Source: Alitta virens (lineage: Eukaryota; Annelida; Polychaeta; Phyllodocida; Nereididae). From it: DNA of 64,000 bases. A program made the position numbers and the translations under genes. Below are positions 25,363-37,985 of the stretch, piece after piece. Positions within the stretch are counted from its first letter, which is position 1. Each line of letters opens with the position of its first letter. The DNA is taken from the NCBI GenBank assembly GCA_932294295.1, contig OW028585.1, forward strand, positions 17,238,360-17,302,359, given 5' to 3'. Under the pieces are notes generated by a model, which saw only the letters and a program-made list of their open reading frames with translations, had not been told where the DNA came from and searched no databases.

Positions 25363-26378
25363 CAAACAAAGTGTGAACAGCAAACAAACAAAGTGTGAAC
25401 AACAAACAAACAAAGTGTGAACAACAAACAAAAAAAGTGTGAACAACAAACAAACAAAGTGTGAACAACAAACAAAGTGTGAACAACAAACAAAGTGTGA
25501 ACAACAAACAAAAAAAGTGTGAACAACAAACAAAGTGTGAACAACAAACAAACAAAGTGTGAACAACAAACAAACAAAGTGTGAACAACAAACAAACAAA
25601 GTGTGAACAACAAACAAAAAAAGTGTGAACAACAAACAAACAAAGTGTGAACAACAAACAAACAAAGTGTGAACAACAAACAAAAAAAGTGTGAACAACA
25701 AACAAACAAATTGTGAACAACAAATAAAAAAAGTGTGAACAACAAACCAAAAAAGGTGTGAACAACAAACCAAAAAAGGTGTGAACAACAAACCAAAATA
25801 GGTGTGAACAACAAACCAAAAAAGGTGTGAACAACAAACCAAAAAAGGTGTGAACAACAAACCAAAAAAGGTGTGAACAACAAACCAAAAAAGGTGCGAA
25901 CAACAAACCAAAAAAGGTGTGAACAACAAACCAAAACAAGGTGTGAACAACAAACCAAAAAAGGTGTGAACAACAAACCAAAAAAGGTGTGAACAACAAA
26001 CAAAGTGTGAACAACAAACAAACAAAGTGTGAACAACAAACAAACAAAGTGTGAACAACAAACAAAAAAAGTGTGAACAACAAACAAACAAAGTGTGAAC
26101 AACAAACAAAGTGTGAACAACAAACAAAGTGTGAACAACAAACAAAAAAAAGTGTGAACAACAAACAAAGTGTGAACAACAAACAAACAAAGTGTGAACA
26201 ACAAACAAACAAAGTGTGAACAACAAACAAACAAAGTGTGAACAACAAACAAAAAAAGTGTGAACAACAAACAAACAAAGTGTGAACAACAAACAAACAA
26301 AGTGTGAACAACAAACAAAAAAAGTGTGAACAACAAACAAACAAATTGTGAACAACAAATAAAAAAAGTGTGAACAAC
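25363..26378 (-). repeat. A/B/A linker before long B block 3
   Basis: A 25363-25740, B 25741-25993, A 25994-26378. The B block includes CCAAAATAGG near 25797, GGTGCGAAC near 25894, and one CCAAAACAAGG seen nowhere else that I noticed (near 25933). An A8 version of the A-type tail is near 26145. Confidence 0.87.
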
Positions 26379-28117
26379 AAACCAAAAAAGGTGTGAACAA
26401 CAAACCAAAAAAGGTGTGAACAACAAACCAAAAAAGGTGTGAACAACAAACCAAAAAAAGGTGTGAACAACAAACCAAAAAAGGTGTGAACAACAAACCA
26501 AAAAAGGTGTGAACAACAAACCAAAAAAAGGTGTGAACAACAAACCAAAAAAAGGTGTGAACAACAAACCAAAAAAAGGTGTGAACAACAAACCAAAAAA
26601 AGGTGTGAACAACAAACCAAAAAAAGGTGTGAACAACAAACCAAAAAAAGGTGTGAACAACAAACCAAAAAAAAGGTGTGAACAACAAACCAAAAAAAAG
26701 GTGTGAACAACAAACCAAAAAAAGGTGTGAACAACAAACCAAAAAAAAGGTGTGAACAACAAACCAAAAAAAGTGTGAACAACAAACCAAAAAAGGTGTG
26801 AACAACAAACCAAAAAAGGTGTGAACAACAAACCAAAAAAGGTGTGAACAACAAACCAAAAAAAGGTGTGAACAACAAACCCAAAAAAGGTGTGAACAAC
26901 AAACCAAAAAAAGGTGTGAACAACAAACCAAAAAAGGTGTGAACAACAAACCAAAAAAAGGTGTGAACAACAAACCAAAAAAAGGTGTGAACAACAAACC
27001 AAAAAAAGGTGTGAACAACAAACCAAAAAAAGGTGTGAACAACAAACCAAAAAAAGGTGTGAACAACAAACCAAAAAAGGTGTGAACAACAAACCAAAAA
27101 AGGTGTGAACAACAAACCAAAAAAGGTGTGAACAACAAACCCAAAAAGGTGTGAACAACAAACCAAAAAAGGTGTGAACAACAAACCAAAAAAAGGTGTG
27201 AACAACAAACCAAAAAAGGTGTGAACAACAAACCAAAAAAGGTGTGAACAACAAACCAAAAAAGTGTGAACAACAAACCAAAAAAGGTGTGAACAACAAA
27301 CCAAAAAAAGGTGTGAACAACAAACCAAAAAAAGGTGTGAACAACAAACCAAAAAAAGGTGTGAACAACAAACCAAAAAAAGGTGTGAACAACAAACCCA
27401 AAAAGGTGTGAACAACAAACCAAAAAAGGTGTGAACAACAAACCAAAAAAGGTGTGAACAACAAACCAAAAAAAGGTGTGAACAACAAACCAAAAAAAAG
27501 GTGTGAACAACAAACCAAAAAAAGGTGTGAACAACAAACCAAAAAAAGGTGTGAACAACAAACCAAAAAAAGGTGTGAACAACAAACCAAAAAAAGGTGT
27601 GAACAACAAACCAAAAAAGGTGTGAACAACAAACCAAAAAAAGGTGTGAACAACAAACCAAAAAAGGTGTGAACAACAAACCCAAAAAGGTGTGAACAAC
27701 AAACCAAAAAAGGTGTGAACAACAAACCAAAAAAGGTGTGAACAACAAACCAAAAAAGGTGTGAACAAAAAACCAAAAAAGGTGTGAACAACAAACCAAA
27801 AAAGGTGTGAACAACAAACCAAAAAAGGTGTGAACAACAAACCAAAAAAGGTGTGAACAACAAACCAAAAAAAGGTGTGAACAACAAACCAAAAAAGGTG
27901 TGAACAACAAACCAAAAAAAGGTGTGAACAACAAACCAAAAAAGGTGTGAACAACAAACAAAAAAAGGTGTGAACAACAAACCAAAAAAAGGTGTGAACA
28001 ACAAACCAAAAAAGGTGTGAACAACAAACCAAAAAAAGGTGTGAACAACAAACCAAAAAAGGTGTGAACAACAAACCAAAAAAGGTGTGAACAACAAACC
28101 AAAAAAGGTGTGAACAA
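26379..28117 (-). repeat. Long B block 3
   Basis: 1.74 kb of uninterrupted B monomers. It holds a run of six consecutive A7 (24-bp) monomers then two A8 (25-bp) ones between 26509 and 26706, several CCCAAAAAGG variants (26880, 27140, 27398, 27681) and GAACAAAAAACC near 27770. The 5' part has the same pattern as 33935-34405 and 37986-38315 except for the number of A7 monomers before the A8 one. Confidence 0.92.
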
Positions 28118-29108
28118 CAAACAAACAAAGTGTGAACAACAAACAAACAAAGTGTGAACAACAAACAAAGTGTGAACAACAAACAAACAAAGTGTGAACA
28201 ACAAACAAACAAAGTGTGAACAACAAACAAACAAAGTGTGAACAACAAACAAAGTGTGAACAACAAACAAACAAAGTGTGAACAACAAACAAAGTGTGAA
28301 CAACAAACAAACAAAGTGTGAACAGCAAACAAAAAGTGTGAACAAACAAAAAAGGTGTGAACAACAAACCAAAAAAAGGTGTGAACAACAAACCAAAAAA
28401 GGTGTGAACAACAAACCAAAAAAAGGTGTGAACAACAAACCAAAAAAGGTGTGAACAACAAACCAAAAAAGGTGTGAACAACAAACCAAAAAAGGTGTGA
28501 ACAACAAACAAACAAAGTGTGAACAACAAACAAAGTGTGAACAACAAACAAAGTGTGAACAACAAACAAACAAAGTGTGAACAACAAACAAACAAAGTGT
28601 GAACAACAAACAAACAAAGTGTGAACAACAAACAAAGTGTGAACAACAAACAAACAAAGTGTGAACAACAAACAAAGTGTGAACAACAAACAAACAAAGT
28701 GTGAACAACAAACAAAAAGTGTGAACAAACAAAAAAAGTGTGAACAACAAACAAACAAAGTGTGAACAACAAACAAACAAAGTGTGAACAACAAACAAAA
28801 AAAGTGTGAACAACAAACAAACAAAGTGTGAACAACAAACAAAGTGTGAACAACAAACAAAGTGTGAACAACAAACAAAAAAAGTGTGAACAACAAACAA
28901 AGTGTGAACAACAAACAAACAAAGTGTGAACAACAAACAAACAAAGTGTGAACAACAAACAAACAAAGTGTGAACAACAAACAAAAAAAGTGTGAACAAC
29001 AAACAAACAAAGTGTGAACAACAAACAAACAAAGTGTGAACAACAAACAAAAAAAGTGTGAACAACAAACAAACAAATTGTGAACAACAAATAAAAAAAG
29101 TGTGAACA
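28118..29108 (-). repeat. A element with paired deleted monomers, copy 2
   Basis: AACAGC variant at 28321 with the adjacent 3-bp-deleted monomer, a six-monomer B island 28350-28503, a second deleted monomer near 28711-28730, and A monomers to the junction at 29078. Offset to the copy at 40094 is 11,773 bp. Confidence 0.91.
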
Positions 29109-30470
29109 ACAAACCAAAAAAGGTGTGAACAACAAACCAAAAAAGGTGTGAACAACAAACCAAAATAGGTGTGAACAACAAACCAAAAAAGGTGTGAACA
29201 ACAAACCAAAAAAGGTGTGAACAACAAACCAAAAAAGGTGTGAACAACAAACCAAAAAAGGTGCGAACAACAAACCAAAAAAGGTGTGAACAACAAACCA
29301 AAAAAAGGTGTGAACAACAAACCAAAAAAGGTGTGAACAACAAACCAAAAAAGGTGTGAACAACAAACCAAAATAGGTGTGAACAACAAACCAAAAAAGG
29401 TGTGAACAACAAACCAAAAAAGGTGTGAACAACAAACCAAAAAAGGTGTGAACAACAAACCAAAAAAGGTGCGAACAACAAACCAAAAAAGGTGTGAACA
29501 ACAAACCAAAAAAAGGTGTGAACAACAAACCAAAAAAGGTGTGAACAACAAACCAAAAAAGGTGTGAACAACAAACAAAGTGTGAACAACAAACAAACAA
29601 AGTGTGAACAACAAACAAACAAAGTGTGAACAACAAACAAAAAAAGTGTGAACAACAAACAAACAAAGTGTGAACAACAAACAAAGTGTGAACAACAAAC
29701 AAAGTGTGAACAACAAACAAAAAAAGTGTGAACAACAAACAAAGTGTGAACAACAAACAAAGTGTGAACAACAAACAAACAAAGTGTGAACAACAAACAA
29801 ACAAAGTGTGAACAACAAACAAAAAAAGTGTGAACAACAAACAAACAAAGTGTGAACAACAAACAAACAAAGTGTGAACAACAAACAAAAAAAGTGTGAA
29901 CAACAAACAAACAAATTGTGAACAACAAATAAAAAAAGTGTGAACAACAAACCAAAAAAGGTGTGAACAACAAACCAAAAAAGGTGTGAACAACAAACCA
30001 AAAAAAGGTGTGAACAACAAACCAAACAAGGTGTGAACAACAAACCAAAAAACGTGTGAACAACAAACCAAAAAAGGTGTGAACAACAAACCAAAAAAAG
30101 GTGTGAACAACAAACAAAGTGTGAACAACAAACAAACAAAGTGTGAACAACAAACAAACAAAGTGTGAACAACAAACAAAAAAAGTGTGAACAACAAACA
30201 AACAAAGTGTGAACAAAAAACAAAGTGTGAACAACAAACAAAGTGTGAACAACAAACAAAAAAAGTGTGAACAACAAACAAAGTGTGAACAACAAACAAA
30301 CAAAGTGTGAACAACAAACAAACAAAGTGTGAACAACAAACAAAAAAAGTGTGAACAACAAACAAACAAAGTGTGAACAACAAACAAACAAAGTGTGAAC
30401 AACAAACAAAAAAAGTGTGAACAACAAACAAACAAATTGTGAACAACAAATAAAAAAAGTGTGAACAACA
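29109..30470 (-). repeat. 842-bp module, copy 2
   Basis: Junction Ts at 29078, 29916 and 30437, so spacings are 838 and 521 bp. The 4-bp shortfall against the other copies equals one TTTG step. It carries CCAAAATAGG twice, CCAAACAAGG near 30024, CCAAAAAACGTG near 30050 and AACAAAAAACAAAG near 30212, in the order shared by copies 3-5. Confidence 0.9.
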
Positions 30471-33400
30471 AACCAAAAAAGGTGTGAACAACAAACCAAA
30501 AAAAGTGTGAACAACAAACCAAAAAAGGTGTGAACAACAAACCAAAAAAGGTGTGAACAACAAACCAAAAAAGGTGTGAACAACAAACCAAAAAAGGTGT
30601 GAACAACAAACCAAAAAAGGTGTGAACAACAAACCAAAAAAGGTGTGAACAACAAACCAAAAAAGGTGTGAACAACAAACCAAAAAAGGTGTGAACAACA
30701 AACCAAAAAAGGTGTGAACAACAAACCAAAAAAAGGTGTGAACAACAAACAAAAAACGGTGTGAACAACAAACCAAAAAAGGTGTGAACAACAAACCAAA
30801 AAAGGTGTGTGAACAACAAACCAAAAAAAGGTGTGAACAACAAACAAAGTGTGAACAACAAACAAACAAAGTGTGAACAACAAACAAACAAAGTGTGAAC
30901 AACAAACAAAGTGTGAACAACAAACAAAGTGTGAACAACAAACAAAAAAAGTGTGAACAACAAACAAAGTGTGAACAACAAACAAACAAAGTGTGAACAA
31001 CAAACAAACAAAGTGTGAACAACAAACAAAAAAAGTGTGAACAACAAACAAACAAATTGTGAACAACAAATAAAAAAAGTGTGAACAACAAACCAAAAAA
31101 GGTGTGAACAACAAACCAAAAAAAGGTGTGAACAACAAACCAAAAAAGGTGTGAACAACAAACCAAAAAAGGTGTGAACAACAAACCAAAAAAGGTGTGA
31201 ACAACAAACCAAAAAAGGTGTGAACAACAAACCAAAAAAGGTGTGAACAACAAACCAAAAAAGGTGTGAACAACAAACCAAAAAAAGGTGTGAACAACAA
31301 ACCAAAAAAGGTGTGAACAACAAACTAAAAAAGGTGTGAACAACAAACCAAAAAAGGTGTGAACAACAAACCAAAAAAAGGTGTGAACAACAAACAAAGT
31401 GTGAACAACAAACAAACAAAGTGTGAACAACAAACAAACAAAGTGTGAACAACAAACAAAAAAAGTGTGAACAACAAACAAACAAAGTGTGAACAACAAA
31501 CAAAGTGTGAACAACAAACAAAGTGTGAACAACAAACAAAAAAAGTGTGAACAACAAACAAAGTGTGAACAACAAACAAACAAAGTGTGAACAACAAACA
31601 AACAAAGTGTGAACAACAAACAAAAAAAGTGTGAACAACAAACAAACAAATTGTGAACAACAAACAAAAAAAGTGTGAACAACAAATAAAAAAGTGTGAA
31701 CAACAAACCAAAAAAGGTGTGAACAACAAACCAAAAAAGGTGTGAACAACAAACCAAAAAAGGTGTGAACAACAAACCAAAAAAGGTGTGAACAACAAAC
31801 CAAAAAAGGTGTGAACAACAAACCAAAAAAGGTGTGAACAACAAACCAAAAAAGGTGTGAACAACAAACCAAAAAAAGGTGTGAACAACAAACCAAAAAA
31901 GGTGTGAACAACAAACCAAAAAAGGTGTGAACAACAAACCAAAAAAGGTGTGTGAACAACAAACCAAAAAAAGGTGTGAACAACAAACAAAGTGTGAACA
32001 ACAAACAAAAAAAGTGTGAACAACAAACAAACAAAGTGTGAACAACAAACAAAGTGTGAACAACAAACAAAGTGTGAACAACAAACAAAAAAAGTGTGAA
32101 CAACAAACAAAGTGTGAACAACAAACAAACAAAGTGTGAACAACAAACAAACAAAGTGTGAACAACAAACAAAAAAAGTGTGAACAACAAACAAACAAAT
32201 TGTGAACAACAAATAAAAAGTGTGAACAACAAACCAAAAAAGGTGTGAACAACAAACCAAAAAAAGGTGTGAACAACAAACCAAAAAAGGTGTGAACAAC
32301 AAACCAAAAAAGGTGTGAACAACAAACAAAGTGTGAACAACAAACAAACAAAGTGTGAACAACAAACAAACAAAGTGTGAACAACAAACAAAAAAAGTGT
32401 GAACAACAAACAAAGTGTGAACAACAAACAAACAAAGTGTGAACAACAAACAAACAAAGTGTGAACAACAAACAAACAAAGTGTGAACAACAAACAAAAA
32501 AAGTGTGAACAACAAACAAACAAAGTGTGAACAACAAACAAACAAAGTGTGAACAACAAACAAAAAAAGTGTGAACAACAAACAAACAAATTGTGAACAA
32601 CAAATAAAAAAAGTGTGAACAACAAACCAAAAAAGGTGTGAACAACAAACCAAAAAAGGTGTGAACAACAAACCAAAAAAGGTGTGAACAACAAACCAAA
32701 AAAGGTGTGAACAACAAACCAAAAAAAGGTGTGAACAACAAACCAAAAAAGGTGTGAACAACAAACCAAAAAAGGTGTGAACAACAAACCAAAAAAGGTG
32801 TGAACAACAAACCAAAAAAAGGTGTGAACAACAAACAAAGTGTGAACAACAAACAAACAAAGTGTGAACAACAAACAAACAAAGTGTGAACAACAAACAA
32901 AAAAAGTGTGAACAACAAACAAACAAAGTGTGAACAACAAACAAAAAAAGTGTGAACAACAAACAAACAAAGTGTGAACAACAAATAAACAAAGTGTGAA
33001 CAACAAACAAACAAAGTGTGAACAACAAACAAAAAAAGTGTGAACAACAAACAAACAAAGTGTGAACAACAAACAAAGTGTGAACAACAAACAAAGTGTG
33101 AACAACAAACAAAAAAAGTGTGAACAACAAACAAACAAAGTGTGAACAACAAACAAACAAAGTGTGAACAACAAACAAACAAAGTGTGAACAACAAACAA
33201 ACAAAGTGTGAACAACAAACAAAAAAAGTGTGAACAACAAACAAACAAATTGTGAACAACAAATAAAAAAAGTGTGAACAACAAACCAAAAAAGGTGTGA
33301 ACAACAAACCAAAAAAGGTGTGAACAACAAACCAAAAAAGGTGTGAACAACAAACCAAAAAAGGTGTGAACAACAAACCAAAAAAAGGTGTGAACAACAA

Positions 33401-33490
33401 ACCAAAAAAGGTGTGAACAACAAACCAAAAAAGGTGTGAACAACAAACCAAAAAAGGTGTGAACAACAAACCAAAAAAAGGTGTGAACAA
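30471..33490 (-). repeat. 3-kb segment, copy 2
   Basis: A duplicate of 22251-25362, with AAAACGG (C at 30757), AAACTAAAA near 31325, GTGTGTG near 30807 and 31950, AAATAAAC (T at 32986) and AACAGC (C at 33506, just past the end). Small offset changes are whole-monomer gains or losses. Confidence 0.91.
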
Positions 33491-33934
33491 CAAACAAAGT
33501 GTGAACAGCAAACAAACAAAGTGTGAACAACAAACCAAAAAAGGTGTGAACAACAAACCAAAAAAGGTGTGAACAACAAACAAAGTGTGAACAACAAACA
33601 AACAAAGTGTGAACAACAAACAAACAAAGTGTGAACAACAAACAAAAAAAGTGTGAACAACAAACAAACAAAGTGTGAACAACAAACAAAGTGTGAACAA
33701 CAAACAAAGTGTGAACAACAAACAAAAAAAAGTGTGAACAACAAACAAAGTGTGAACAACAAACAAACAAAGTGTGAACAACAAACAAACAAAGTGTGAA
33801 CAACAAACAAACAAAGTGTGAACAACAAACAAACAAAGTGTGAACAACAAACAAACAAAGTGTGAACAACAAACAAAAAAAGTGTGAACAACAAACAAAC
33901 AAATTGTGAACAACAAATAAAAAAAGTGTGAACA
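33491..33934 (-). repeat. A linker with two-monomer B island
   Basis: Mostly A monomers, with two B monomers at about 33530-33570 directly after the AACAGC variant. Where copy 1 of the 3-kb segment continues as an A block (25380 onwards), this copy switches to B and joins a different A block. This marks a recombination or deletion breakpoint near 33530. Confidence 0.82.
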
Positions 33935-35695
33935 ACAAACCAAAAAAGGTGTGAACAACAAACCAAAAAAGGTGTGAACAACAAACCAAAAAAGGTGTGA
34001 ACAACAAACCAAAAAAAGGTGTGAACAACAAACCAAAAAAGGTGTGAACAACAAACCAAAAAAGGTGTGAACAACAAACCAAAAAAAGGTGTGAACAACA
34101 AACCAAAAAAAGGTGTGAACAACAAACCAAAAAAAGGTGTGAACAACAAACCAAAAAAAGGTGTGAACAACAAACCAAAAAAAGGTGTGAACAACAAACC
34201 AAAAAAAGGTGTGAACAACAAACCAAAAAAAGGTGTGAACAACAAACCAAAAAAAAGGTGTGAACAACAAACCAAAAAAAGGTGTGAACAACAAACCAAA
34301 AAAAGGTGTGAACAACAAACCAAAAAAAGGTGTGAACAACAAACCAAAAAAAGGTGTGAACAACAAACCAAAAAAGGTGTGAACAACAAACCAAAAAAGG
34401 TGTGAACAACAAACCAAAAAAAGGTGTGAACAACAAACCCAAAAAGGTGTGAACAACAAACCAAAAAAGGTGTGAACAACAAACCAAAAAAGGTGTGAAC
34501 AACAAACCAAAAAAAGGTGTGAACAACAAACCAAAAAAAGGTGTGAACAACAAACCAAAAAAAGGTGTGAACAACAAACCAAAAAAAGGTGTGAACAACA
34601 AACCAAAAAAAGGTGTGAACAACAAACCAAAAAAGGTGTGAACAACAAACCAAAAAAGGTGTGAACAACAAACCAAAAAAAGGTGTGAACAACAAACCCA
34701 AAAAGGTGTGAACAACAAACCAAAAAAGGTGTGAACAACAAACCAAAAAAGGTGTGAACAACAAACCAAAAAAGGTGTGAACAACAAACCAAAAAAGGTG
34801 TGAACAACAAACCAAAAAAGTGTGAACAACAAACCAAAAAAGGTGTGAACAACAAACCAAAAAAGGTGTGAACAACAAACCAAAAAAAGGTGTGAACAAC
34901 AAACCAAAAAAAGGTGTGAACAACAAACCAAAAAAAGGTGTGAACAACAAACCCAAAAAGGTGTGAACAACAAACCAAAAAAGGTGTGAACAACAAACCA
35001 AAAAAGGTGTGAACAACAAACCAAAAAAAGGTGTGAACAACAAACCAAAAAAAGGTGTGAACAACAAACCAAAAAAAGGTGTGAACAACAAACCAAAAAA
35101 AGGTGTGAACAACAAACCAAAAAAAGGTGTGAACAACAAACCAAAAAAAGGTGTGAACAACAAACCAAAAAAAGGTGTGAACAACAAACCAAAAAAGGTG
35201 TGAACAACAAACCAAAAAAGGTGTGAACAACAAACCAAAAAAAGGTGTGAACAACAAACCCAAAAAGGTGTGAACAACAAACCAAAAAAGGTGTGAACAA
35301 CAAACCAAAAAAGGTGTGAACAACAAACCAAAAAAGGTGTGAACAAAAAACCAAAAAAGGTGTGAACAACAAACCAAAAAAGGTGTGAACAACAAACCAA
35401 AAAAGGTGTGAACAACAAACCAAAAAAGGTGTGAACAACAAACCAAAAAAAGGTGTGAACAACAAACCAAAAAAGGTGTGAACAACAAACCAAAAAAAGG
35501 TGTGAACAACAAACCAAAAAAGGTGTGAACAACAAACCAAAAAAAGGTGTGAACAACAAACCAAAAAAAGGTGTGAACAACAAACCAAAAAAGGTGTGAA
35601 CAACAAACCAAAAAAAGGTGTGAACAACAAACCAAAAAAGGTGTGAACAACAAACCAAAAAAGGTGTGAACAACAAACCAAAAAAGGTGTGAACA
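33935..35695 (-). repeat. Long B block 4
   Basis: 1.76 kb of B monomers. A run of seven A7 monomers and one A8 monomer lies at 34067-34260, then five A7 monomers. CCC variants are near 34438, 34690, 34951 and 35251, and GAACAAAAAACC near 35344. A second A7 run of seven is at 35009-35203. Confidence 0.92.
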
Positions 35696-36619
35696 ACAAA
35701 CAAACAAAGTGTGAACAACAAACAAACAAAGTGTGAACAACAAACAAACAAAGTGTGAACAACAAACAAAGTGTGAACAACAAACAAACAAAGTGTGAAC
35801 AACAAACAAAGTGTGAACAACAAACAAACAAAGTGTGAACAGCAAACAAAAAGTGTGAACAAACAAAAAAGGTGTGAACAACAAACCAAAAAAAGGTGTG
35901 AACAACAAACCAAAAAAGGTGTGAACAACAAACCAAAAAAAGGTGTGAACAACAAACCAAAAAAGGTGTGAACAACAAACCAAAAAAGGTGTGAACAACA
36001 AACCAAAAAAGGTGTGAACAACAAACAAACAAAGTGTGAACAACAAACAAACAAAGTGTGAACAACAAACAAAGTGTGAACAACAAACAAACAAAGTGTG
36101 AACAACAAACAAACAAAGTGTGAACAACAAACAAACAAAGTGTGAACAACAAACAAAGTGTGAACAACAAACAAACAAAGTGTGAACAACAAAGTGTGAA
36201 CAACAAACAAACAAAGTGTGAACAACAAACAAAAAGTGTTAACAAACAAAAAAAGTGTGAACAACAAACAAACAAAGTGTGAACAACAAACAAACAAAGT
36301 GTGAACAACAAACAAAAAAAGTGTGAACAACAAACAAACAAAGTGTGAACAACAAACAAAGTGTGAACAACAAACAAAGTGTGAACAACAAACAAAAAAA
36401 GTGTGAACAACAAACAAAGTGTGAACAACAAACAAACAAAGTGTGAACAACAAACAAACAAAGTGTGAACAACAAACAAACAAAGTGTGAACAACAAACA
36501 AAAAAAGTGTGAACAACAAACAAACAAAGTGTGAACAACAAACAAACAAAGTGTGAACAACAAACAAAAAAAGTGTGAACAACAAACAAACAAATTGTGA
36601 ACAACAAATAAAAAAAGTG
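35696..36619 (-). repeat. A element with paired deleted monomers, copy 3
   Basis: AACAGC at 35838 with the deleted monomer, B island about 35870-36020, a 14-bp monomer near 36189, and a second deleted monomer carrying GTTAAC at 36238-36243. GTTAAC in this context is shared only with the copy at 45473-45478. Confidence 0.91.
36238..36243. other. GTTAAC private variant (shared with 45473-45478)
   Basis: The core GTGTGAAC reads GTGTTAAC here, inside a 3-bp-deleted A monomer. The only other occurrence in that context is 9,235 bp downstream. A third GTTAAC, at 14085-14090, lies in a B monomer and is probably independent. Confidence 0.9.
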
Positions 36620-37985
36620 TGAACAACAAACCAAAAAAGGTGTGAACAACAAACCAAAAAAGGTGTGAACAACAAACCAAAATAGGTGTGAACAACAAAC
36701 CAAAAAAGGTGTGAACAACAAACCAAAAAAGGTGTGAACAACAAACCAAAAAAGGTGTGAACAACAAACCAAAAAAGGTGCGAACAACAAACCAAAAAAG
36801 GTGTGAACAACAAACCAAAAAAAGGTGTGAACAACAAACCAAAAAAGGTGTGAACAACAAACCAAAAAAGGTGTGAACAACAAACCAAAATAGGTGTGAA
36901 CAACAAACCAAAAAAGGTGTGAACAACAAACCAAAAAAGGTGTGAACAACAAACCAAAAAAGGTGTGAACAACAAACCAAAAAAGGTGCGAACAACAAAC
37001 CAAAAAAGGTGTGAACAACAAACCAAAAAAAGGTGTGAACAACAAACCAAAAAAGGTGTGAACAACAAACCAAAAAAGGTGTGAACAACAAACAAAGTGT
37101 GAACAACAAACAAACAAAGTGTGAACAACAAACAAACAAAGTGTGAACAACAAACAAAAAAAGTGTGAACAACAAACAAACAAAGTGTGAACAACAAACA
37201 AAGTGTGAACAACAAACAAAGTGTGAACAACAAACAAAAAAAGTGTGAACAACAAACAAAGTGTGAACAACAAACAAACAAAGTGTGAACAACAAACAAA
37301 CAAAGTGTGAACAACAAACAAACAAAGTGTGAACAACAAACAAAAAAAGTGTGAACAACAAACAAACAAAGTGTGAACAACAAACAAACAAAGTGTGAAC
37401 AACAAACAAAAAAAGTGTGAACAACAAACAAACAAATTGTGAACAACAAATAAAAAAAGTGTGAACAACAAACCAAAAAAGGTGTGAACAACAAACCAAA
37501 AAAGGTGTGAACAACAAACCAAAAAAAGGTGTAAACAACAAACCAAACAAGGTGTGAACAACAAACCAAAAAACGTGTGAACAACAAACCAAAAAAGGTG
37601 TGAACAACAAACCAAAAAAAGGTGTGAACAACAAACAAAGTGTGAACAACAAACAAACAAAGTGTGAACAACAAACAAACAAAGTGTGAACAACAAACAA
37701 AAAAAGTGTGAACAACAAACAAACAAAGTGTGAACAAAAAACAAAGTGTGAACAACAAACAAAGTGTGAACAACAAACAAAAAAAGTGTGAACAACAAAC
37801 AAAGTGTGAACAACAAACAAACAAAGTGTGAACAACAAACAAACAAAGTGTGAACAACAAACAAAAAAAGTGTGAACAACAAACAAACAAAGTGTGAACA
37901 ACAAACAAACAAAGTGTGAACAACAAACAAAAAAAGTGTGAACAACAAACAAACAAATTGTGAACAACAAATAAAAAAAGTGTGA
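36620..37985 (-). repeat. 842-bp module, copy 3
   Basis: Junction Ts at 36595, 37437 and 37958 (842 and 521 bp). It has the same variant order as the other copies. A private GGTGTAAAC core is near 37530. Offset to copy 4 is exactly 4,256 bp and to copy 5 exactly 9,235 bp at all three markers. Confidence 0.92.

Noticed and set aside
34067..34405. Short open frames on the A-rich strand with a Lys/Asn/Pro-rich 8-residue repeat (also at 10350, 15244, 18165, 26509, 27454, 35009, 38121, 38405, 39203, 48934, 53792, 60527)
   Set aside because: Mostly runs of the 24-bp B monomer, which is exactly eight codons. The frame is lost as soon as a 23-bp monomer appears. A similar short frame at 17771 comes from A monomers. 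There is no sign of a gene.
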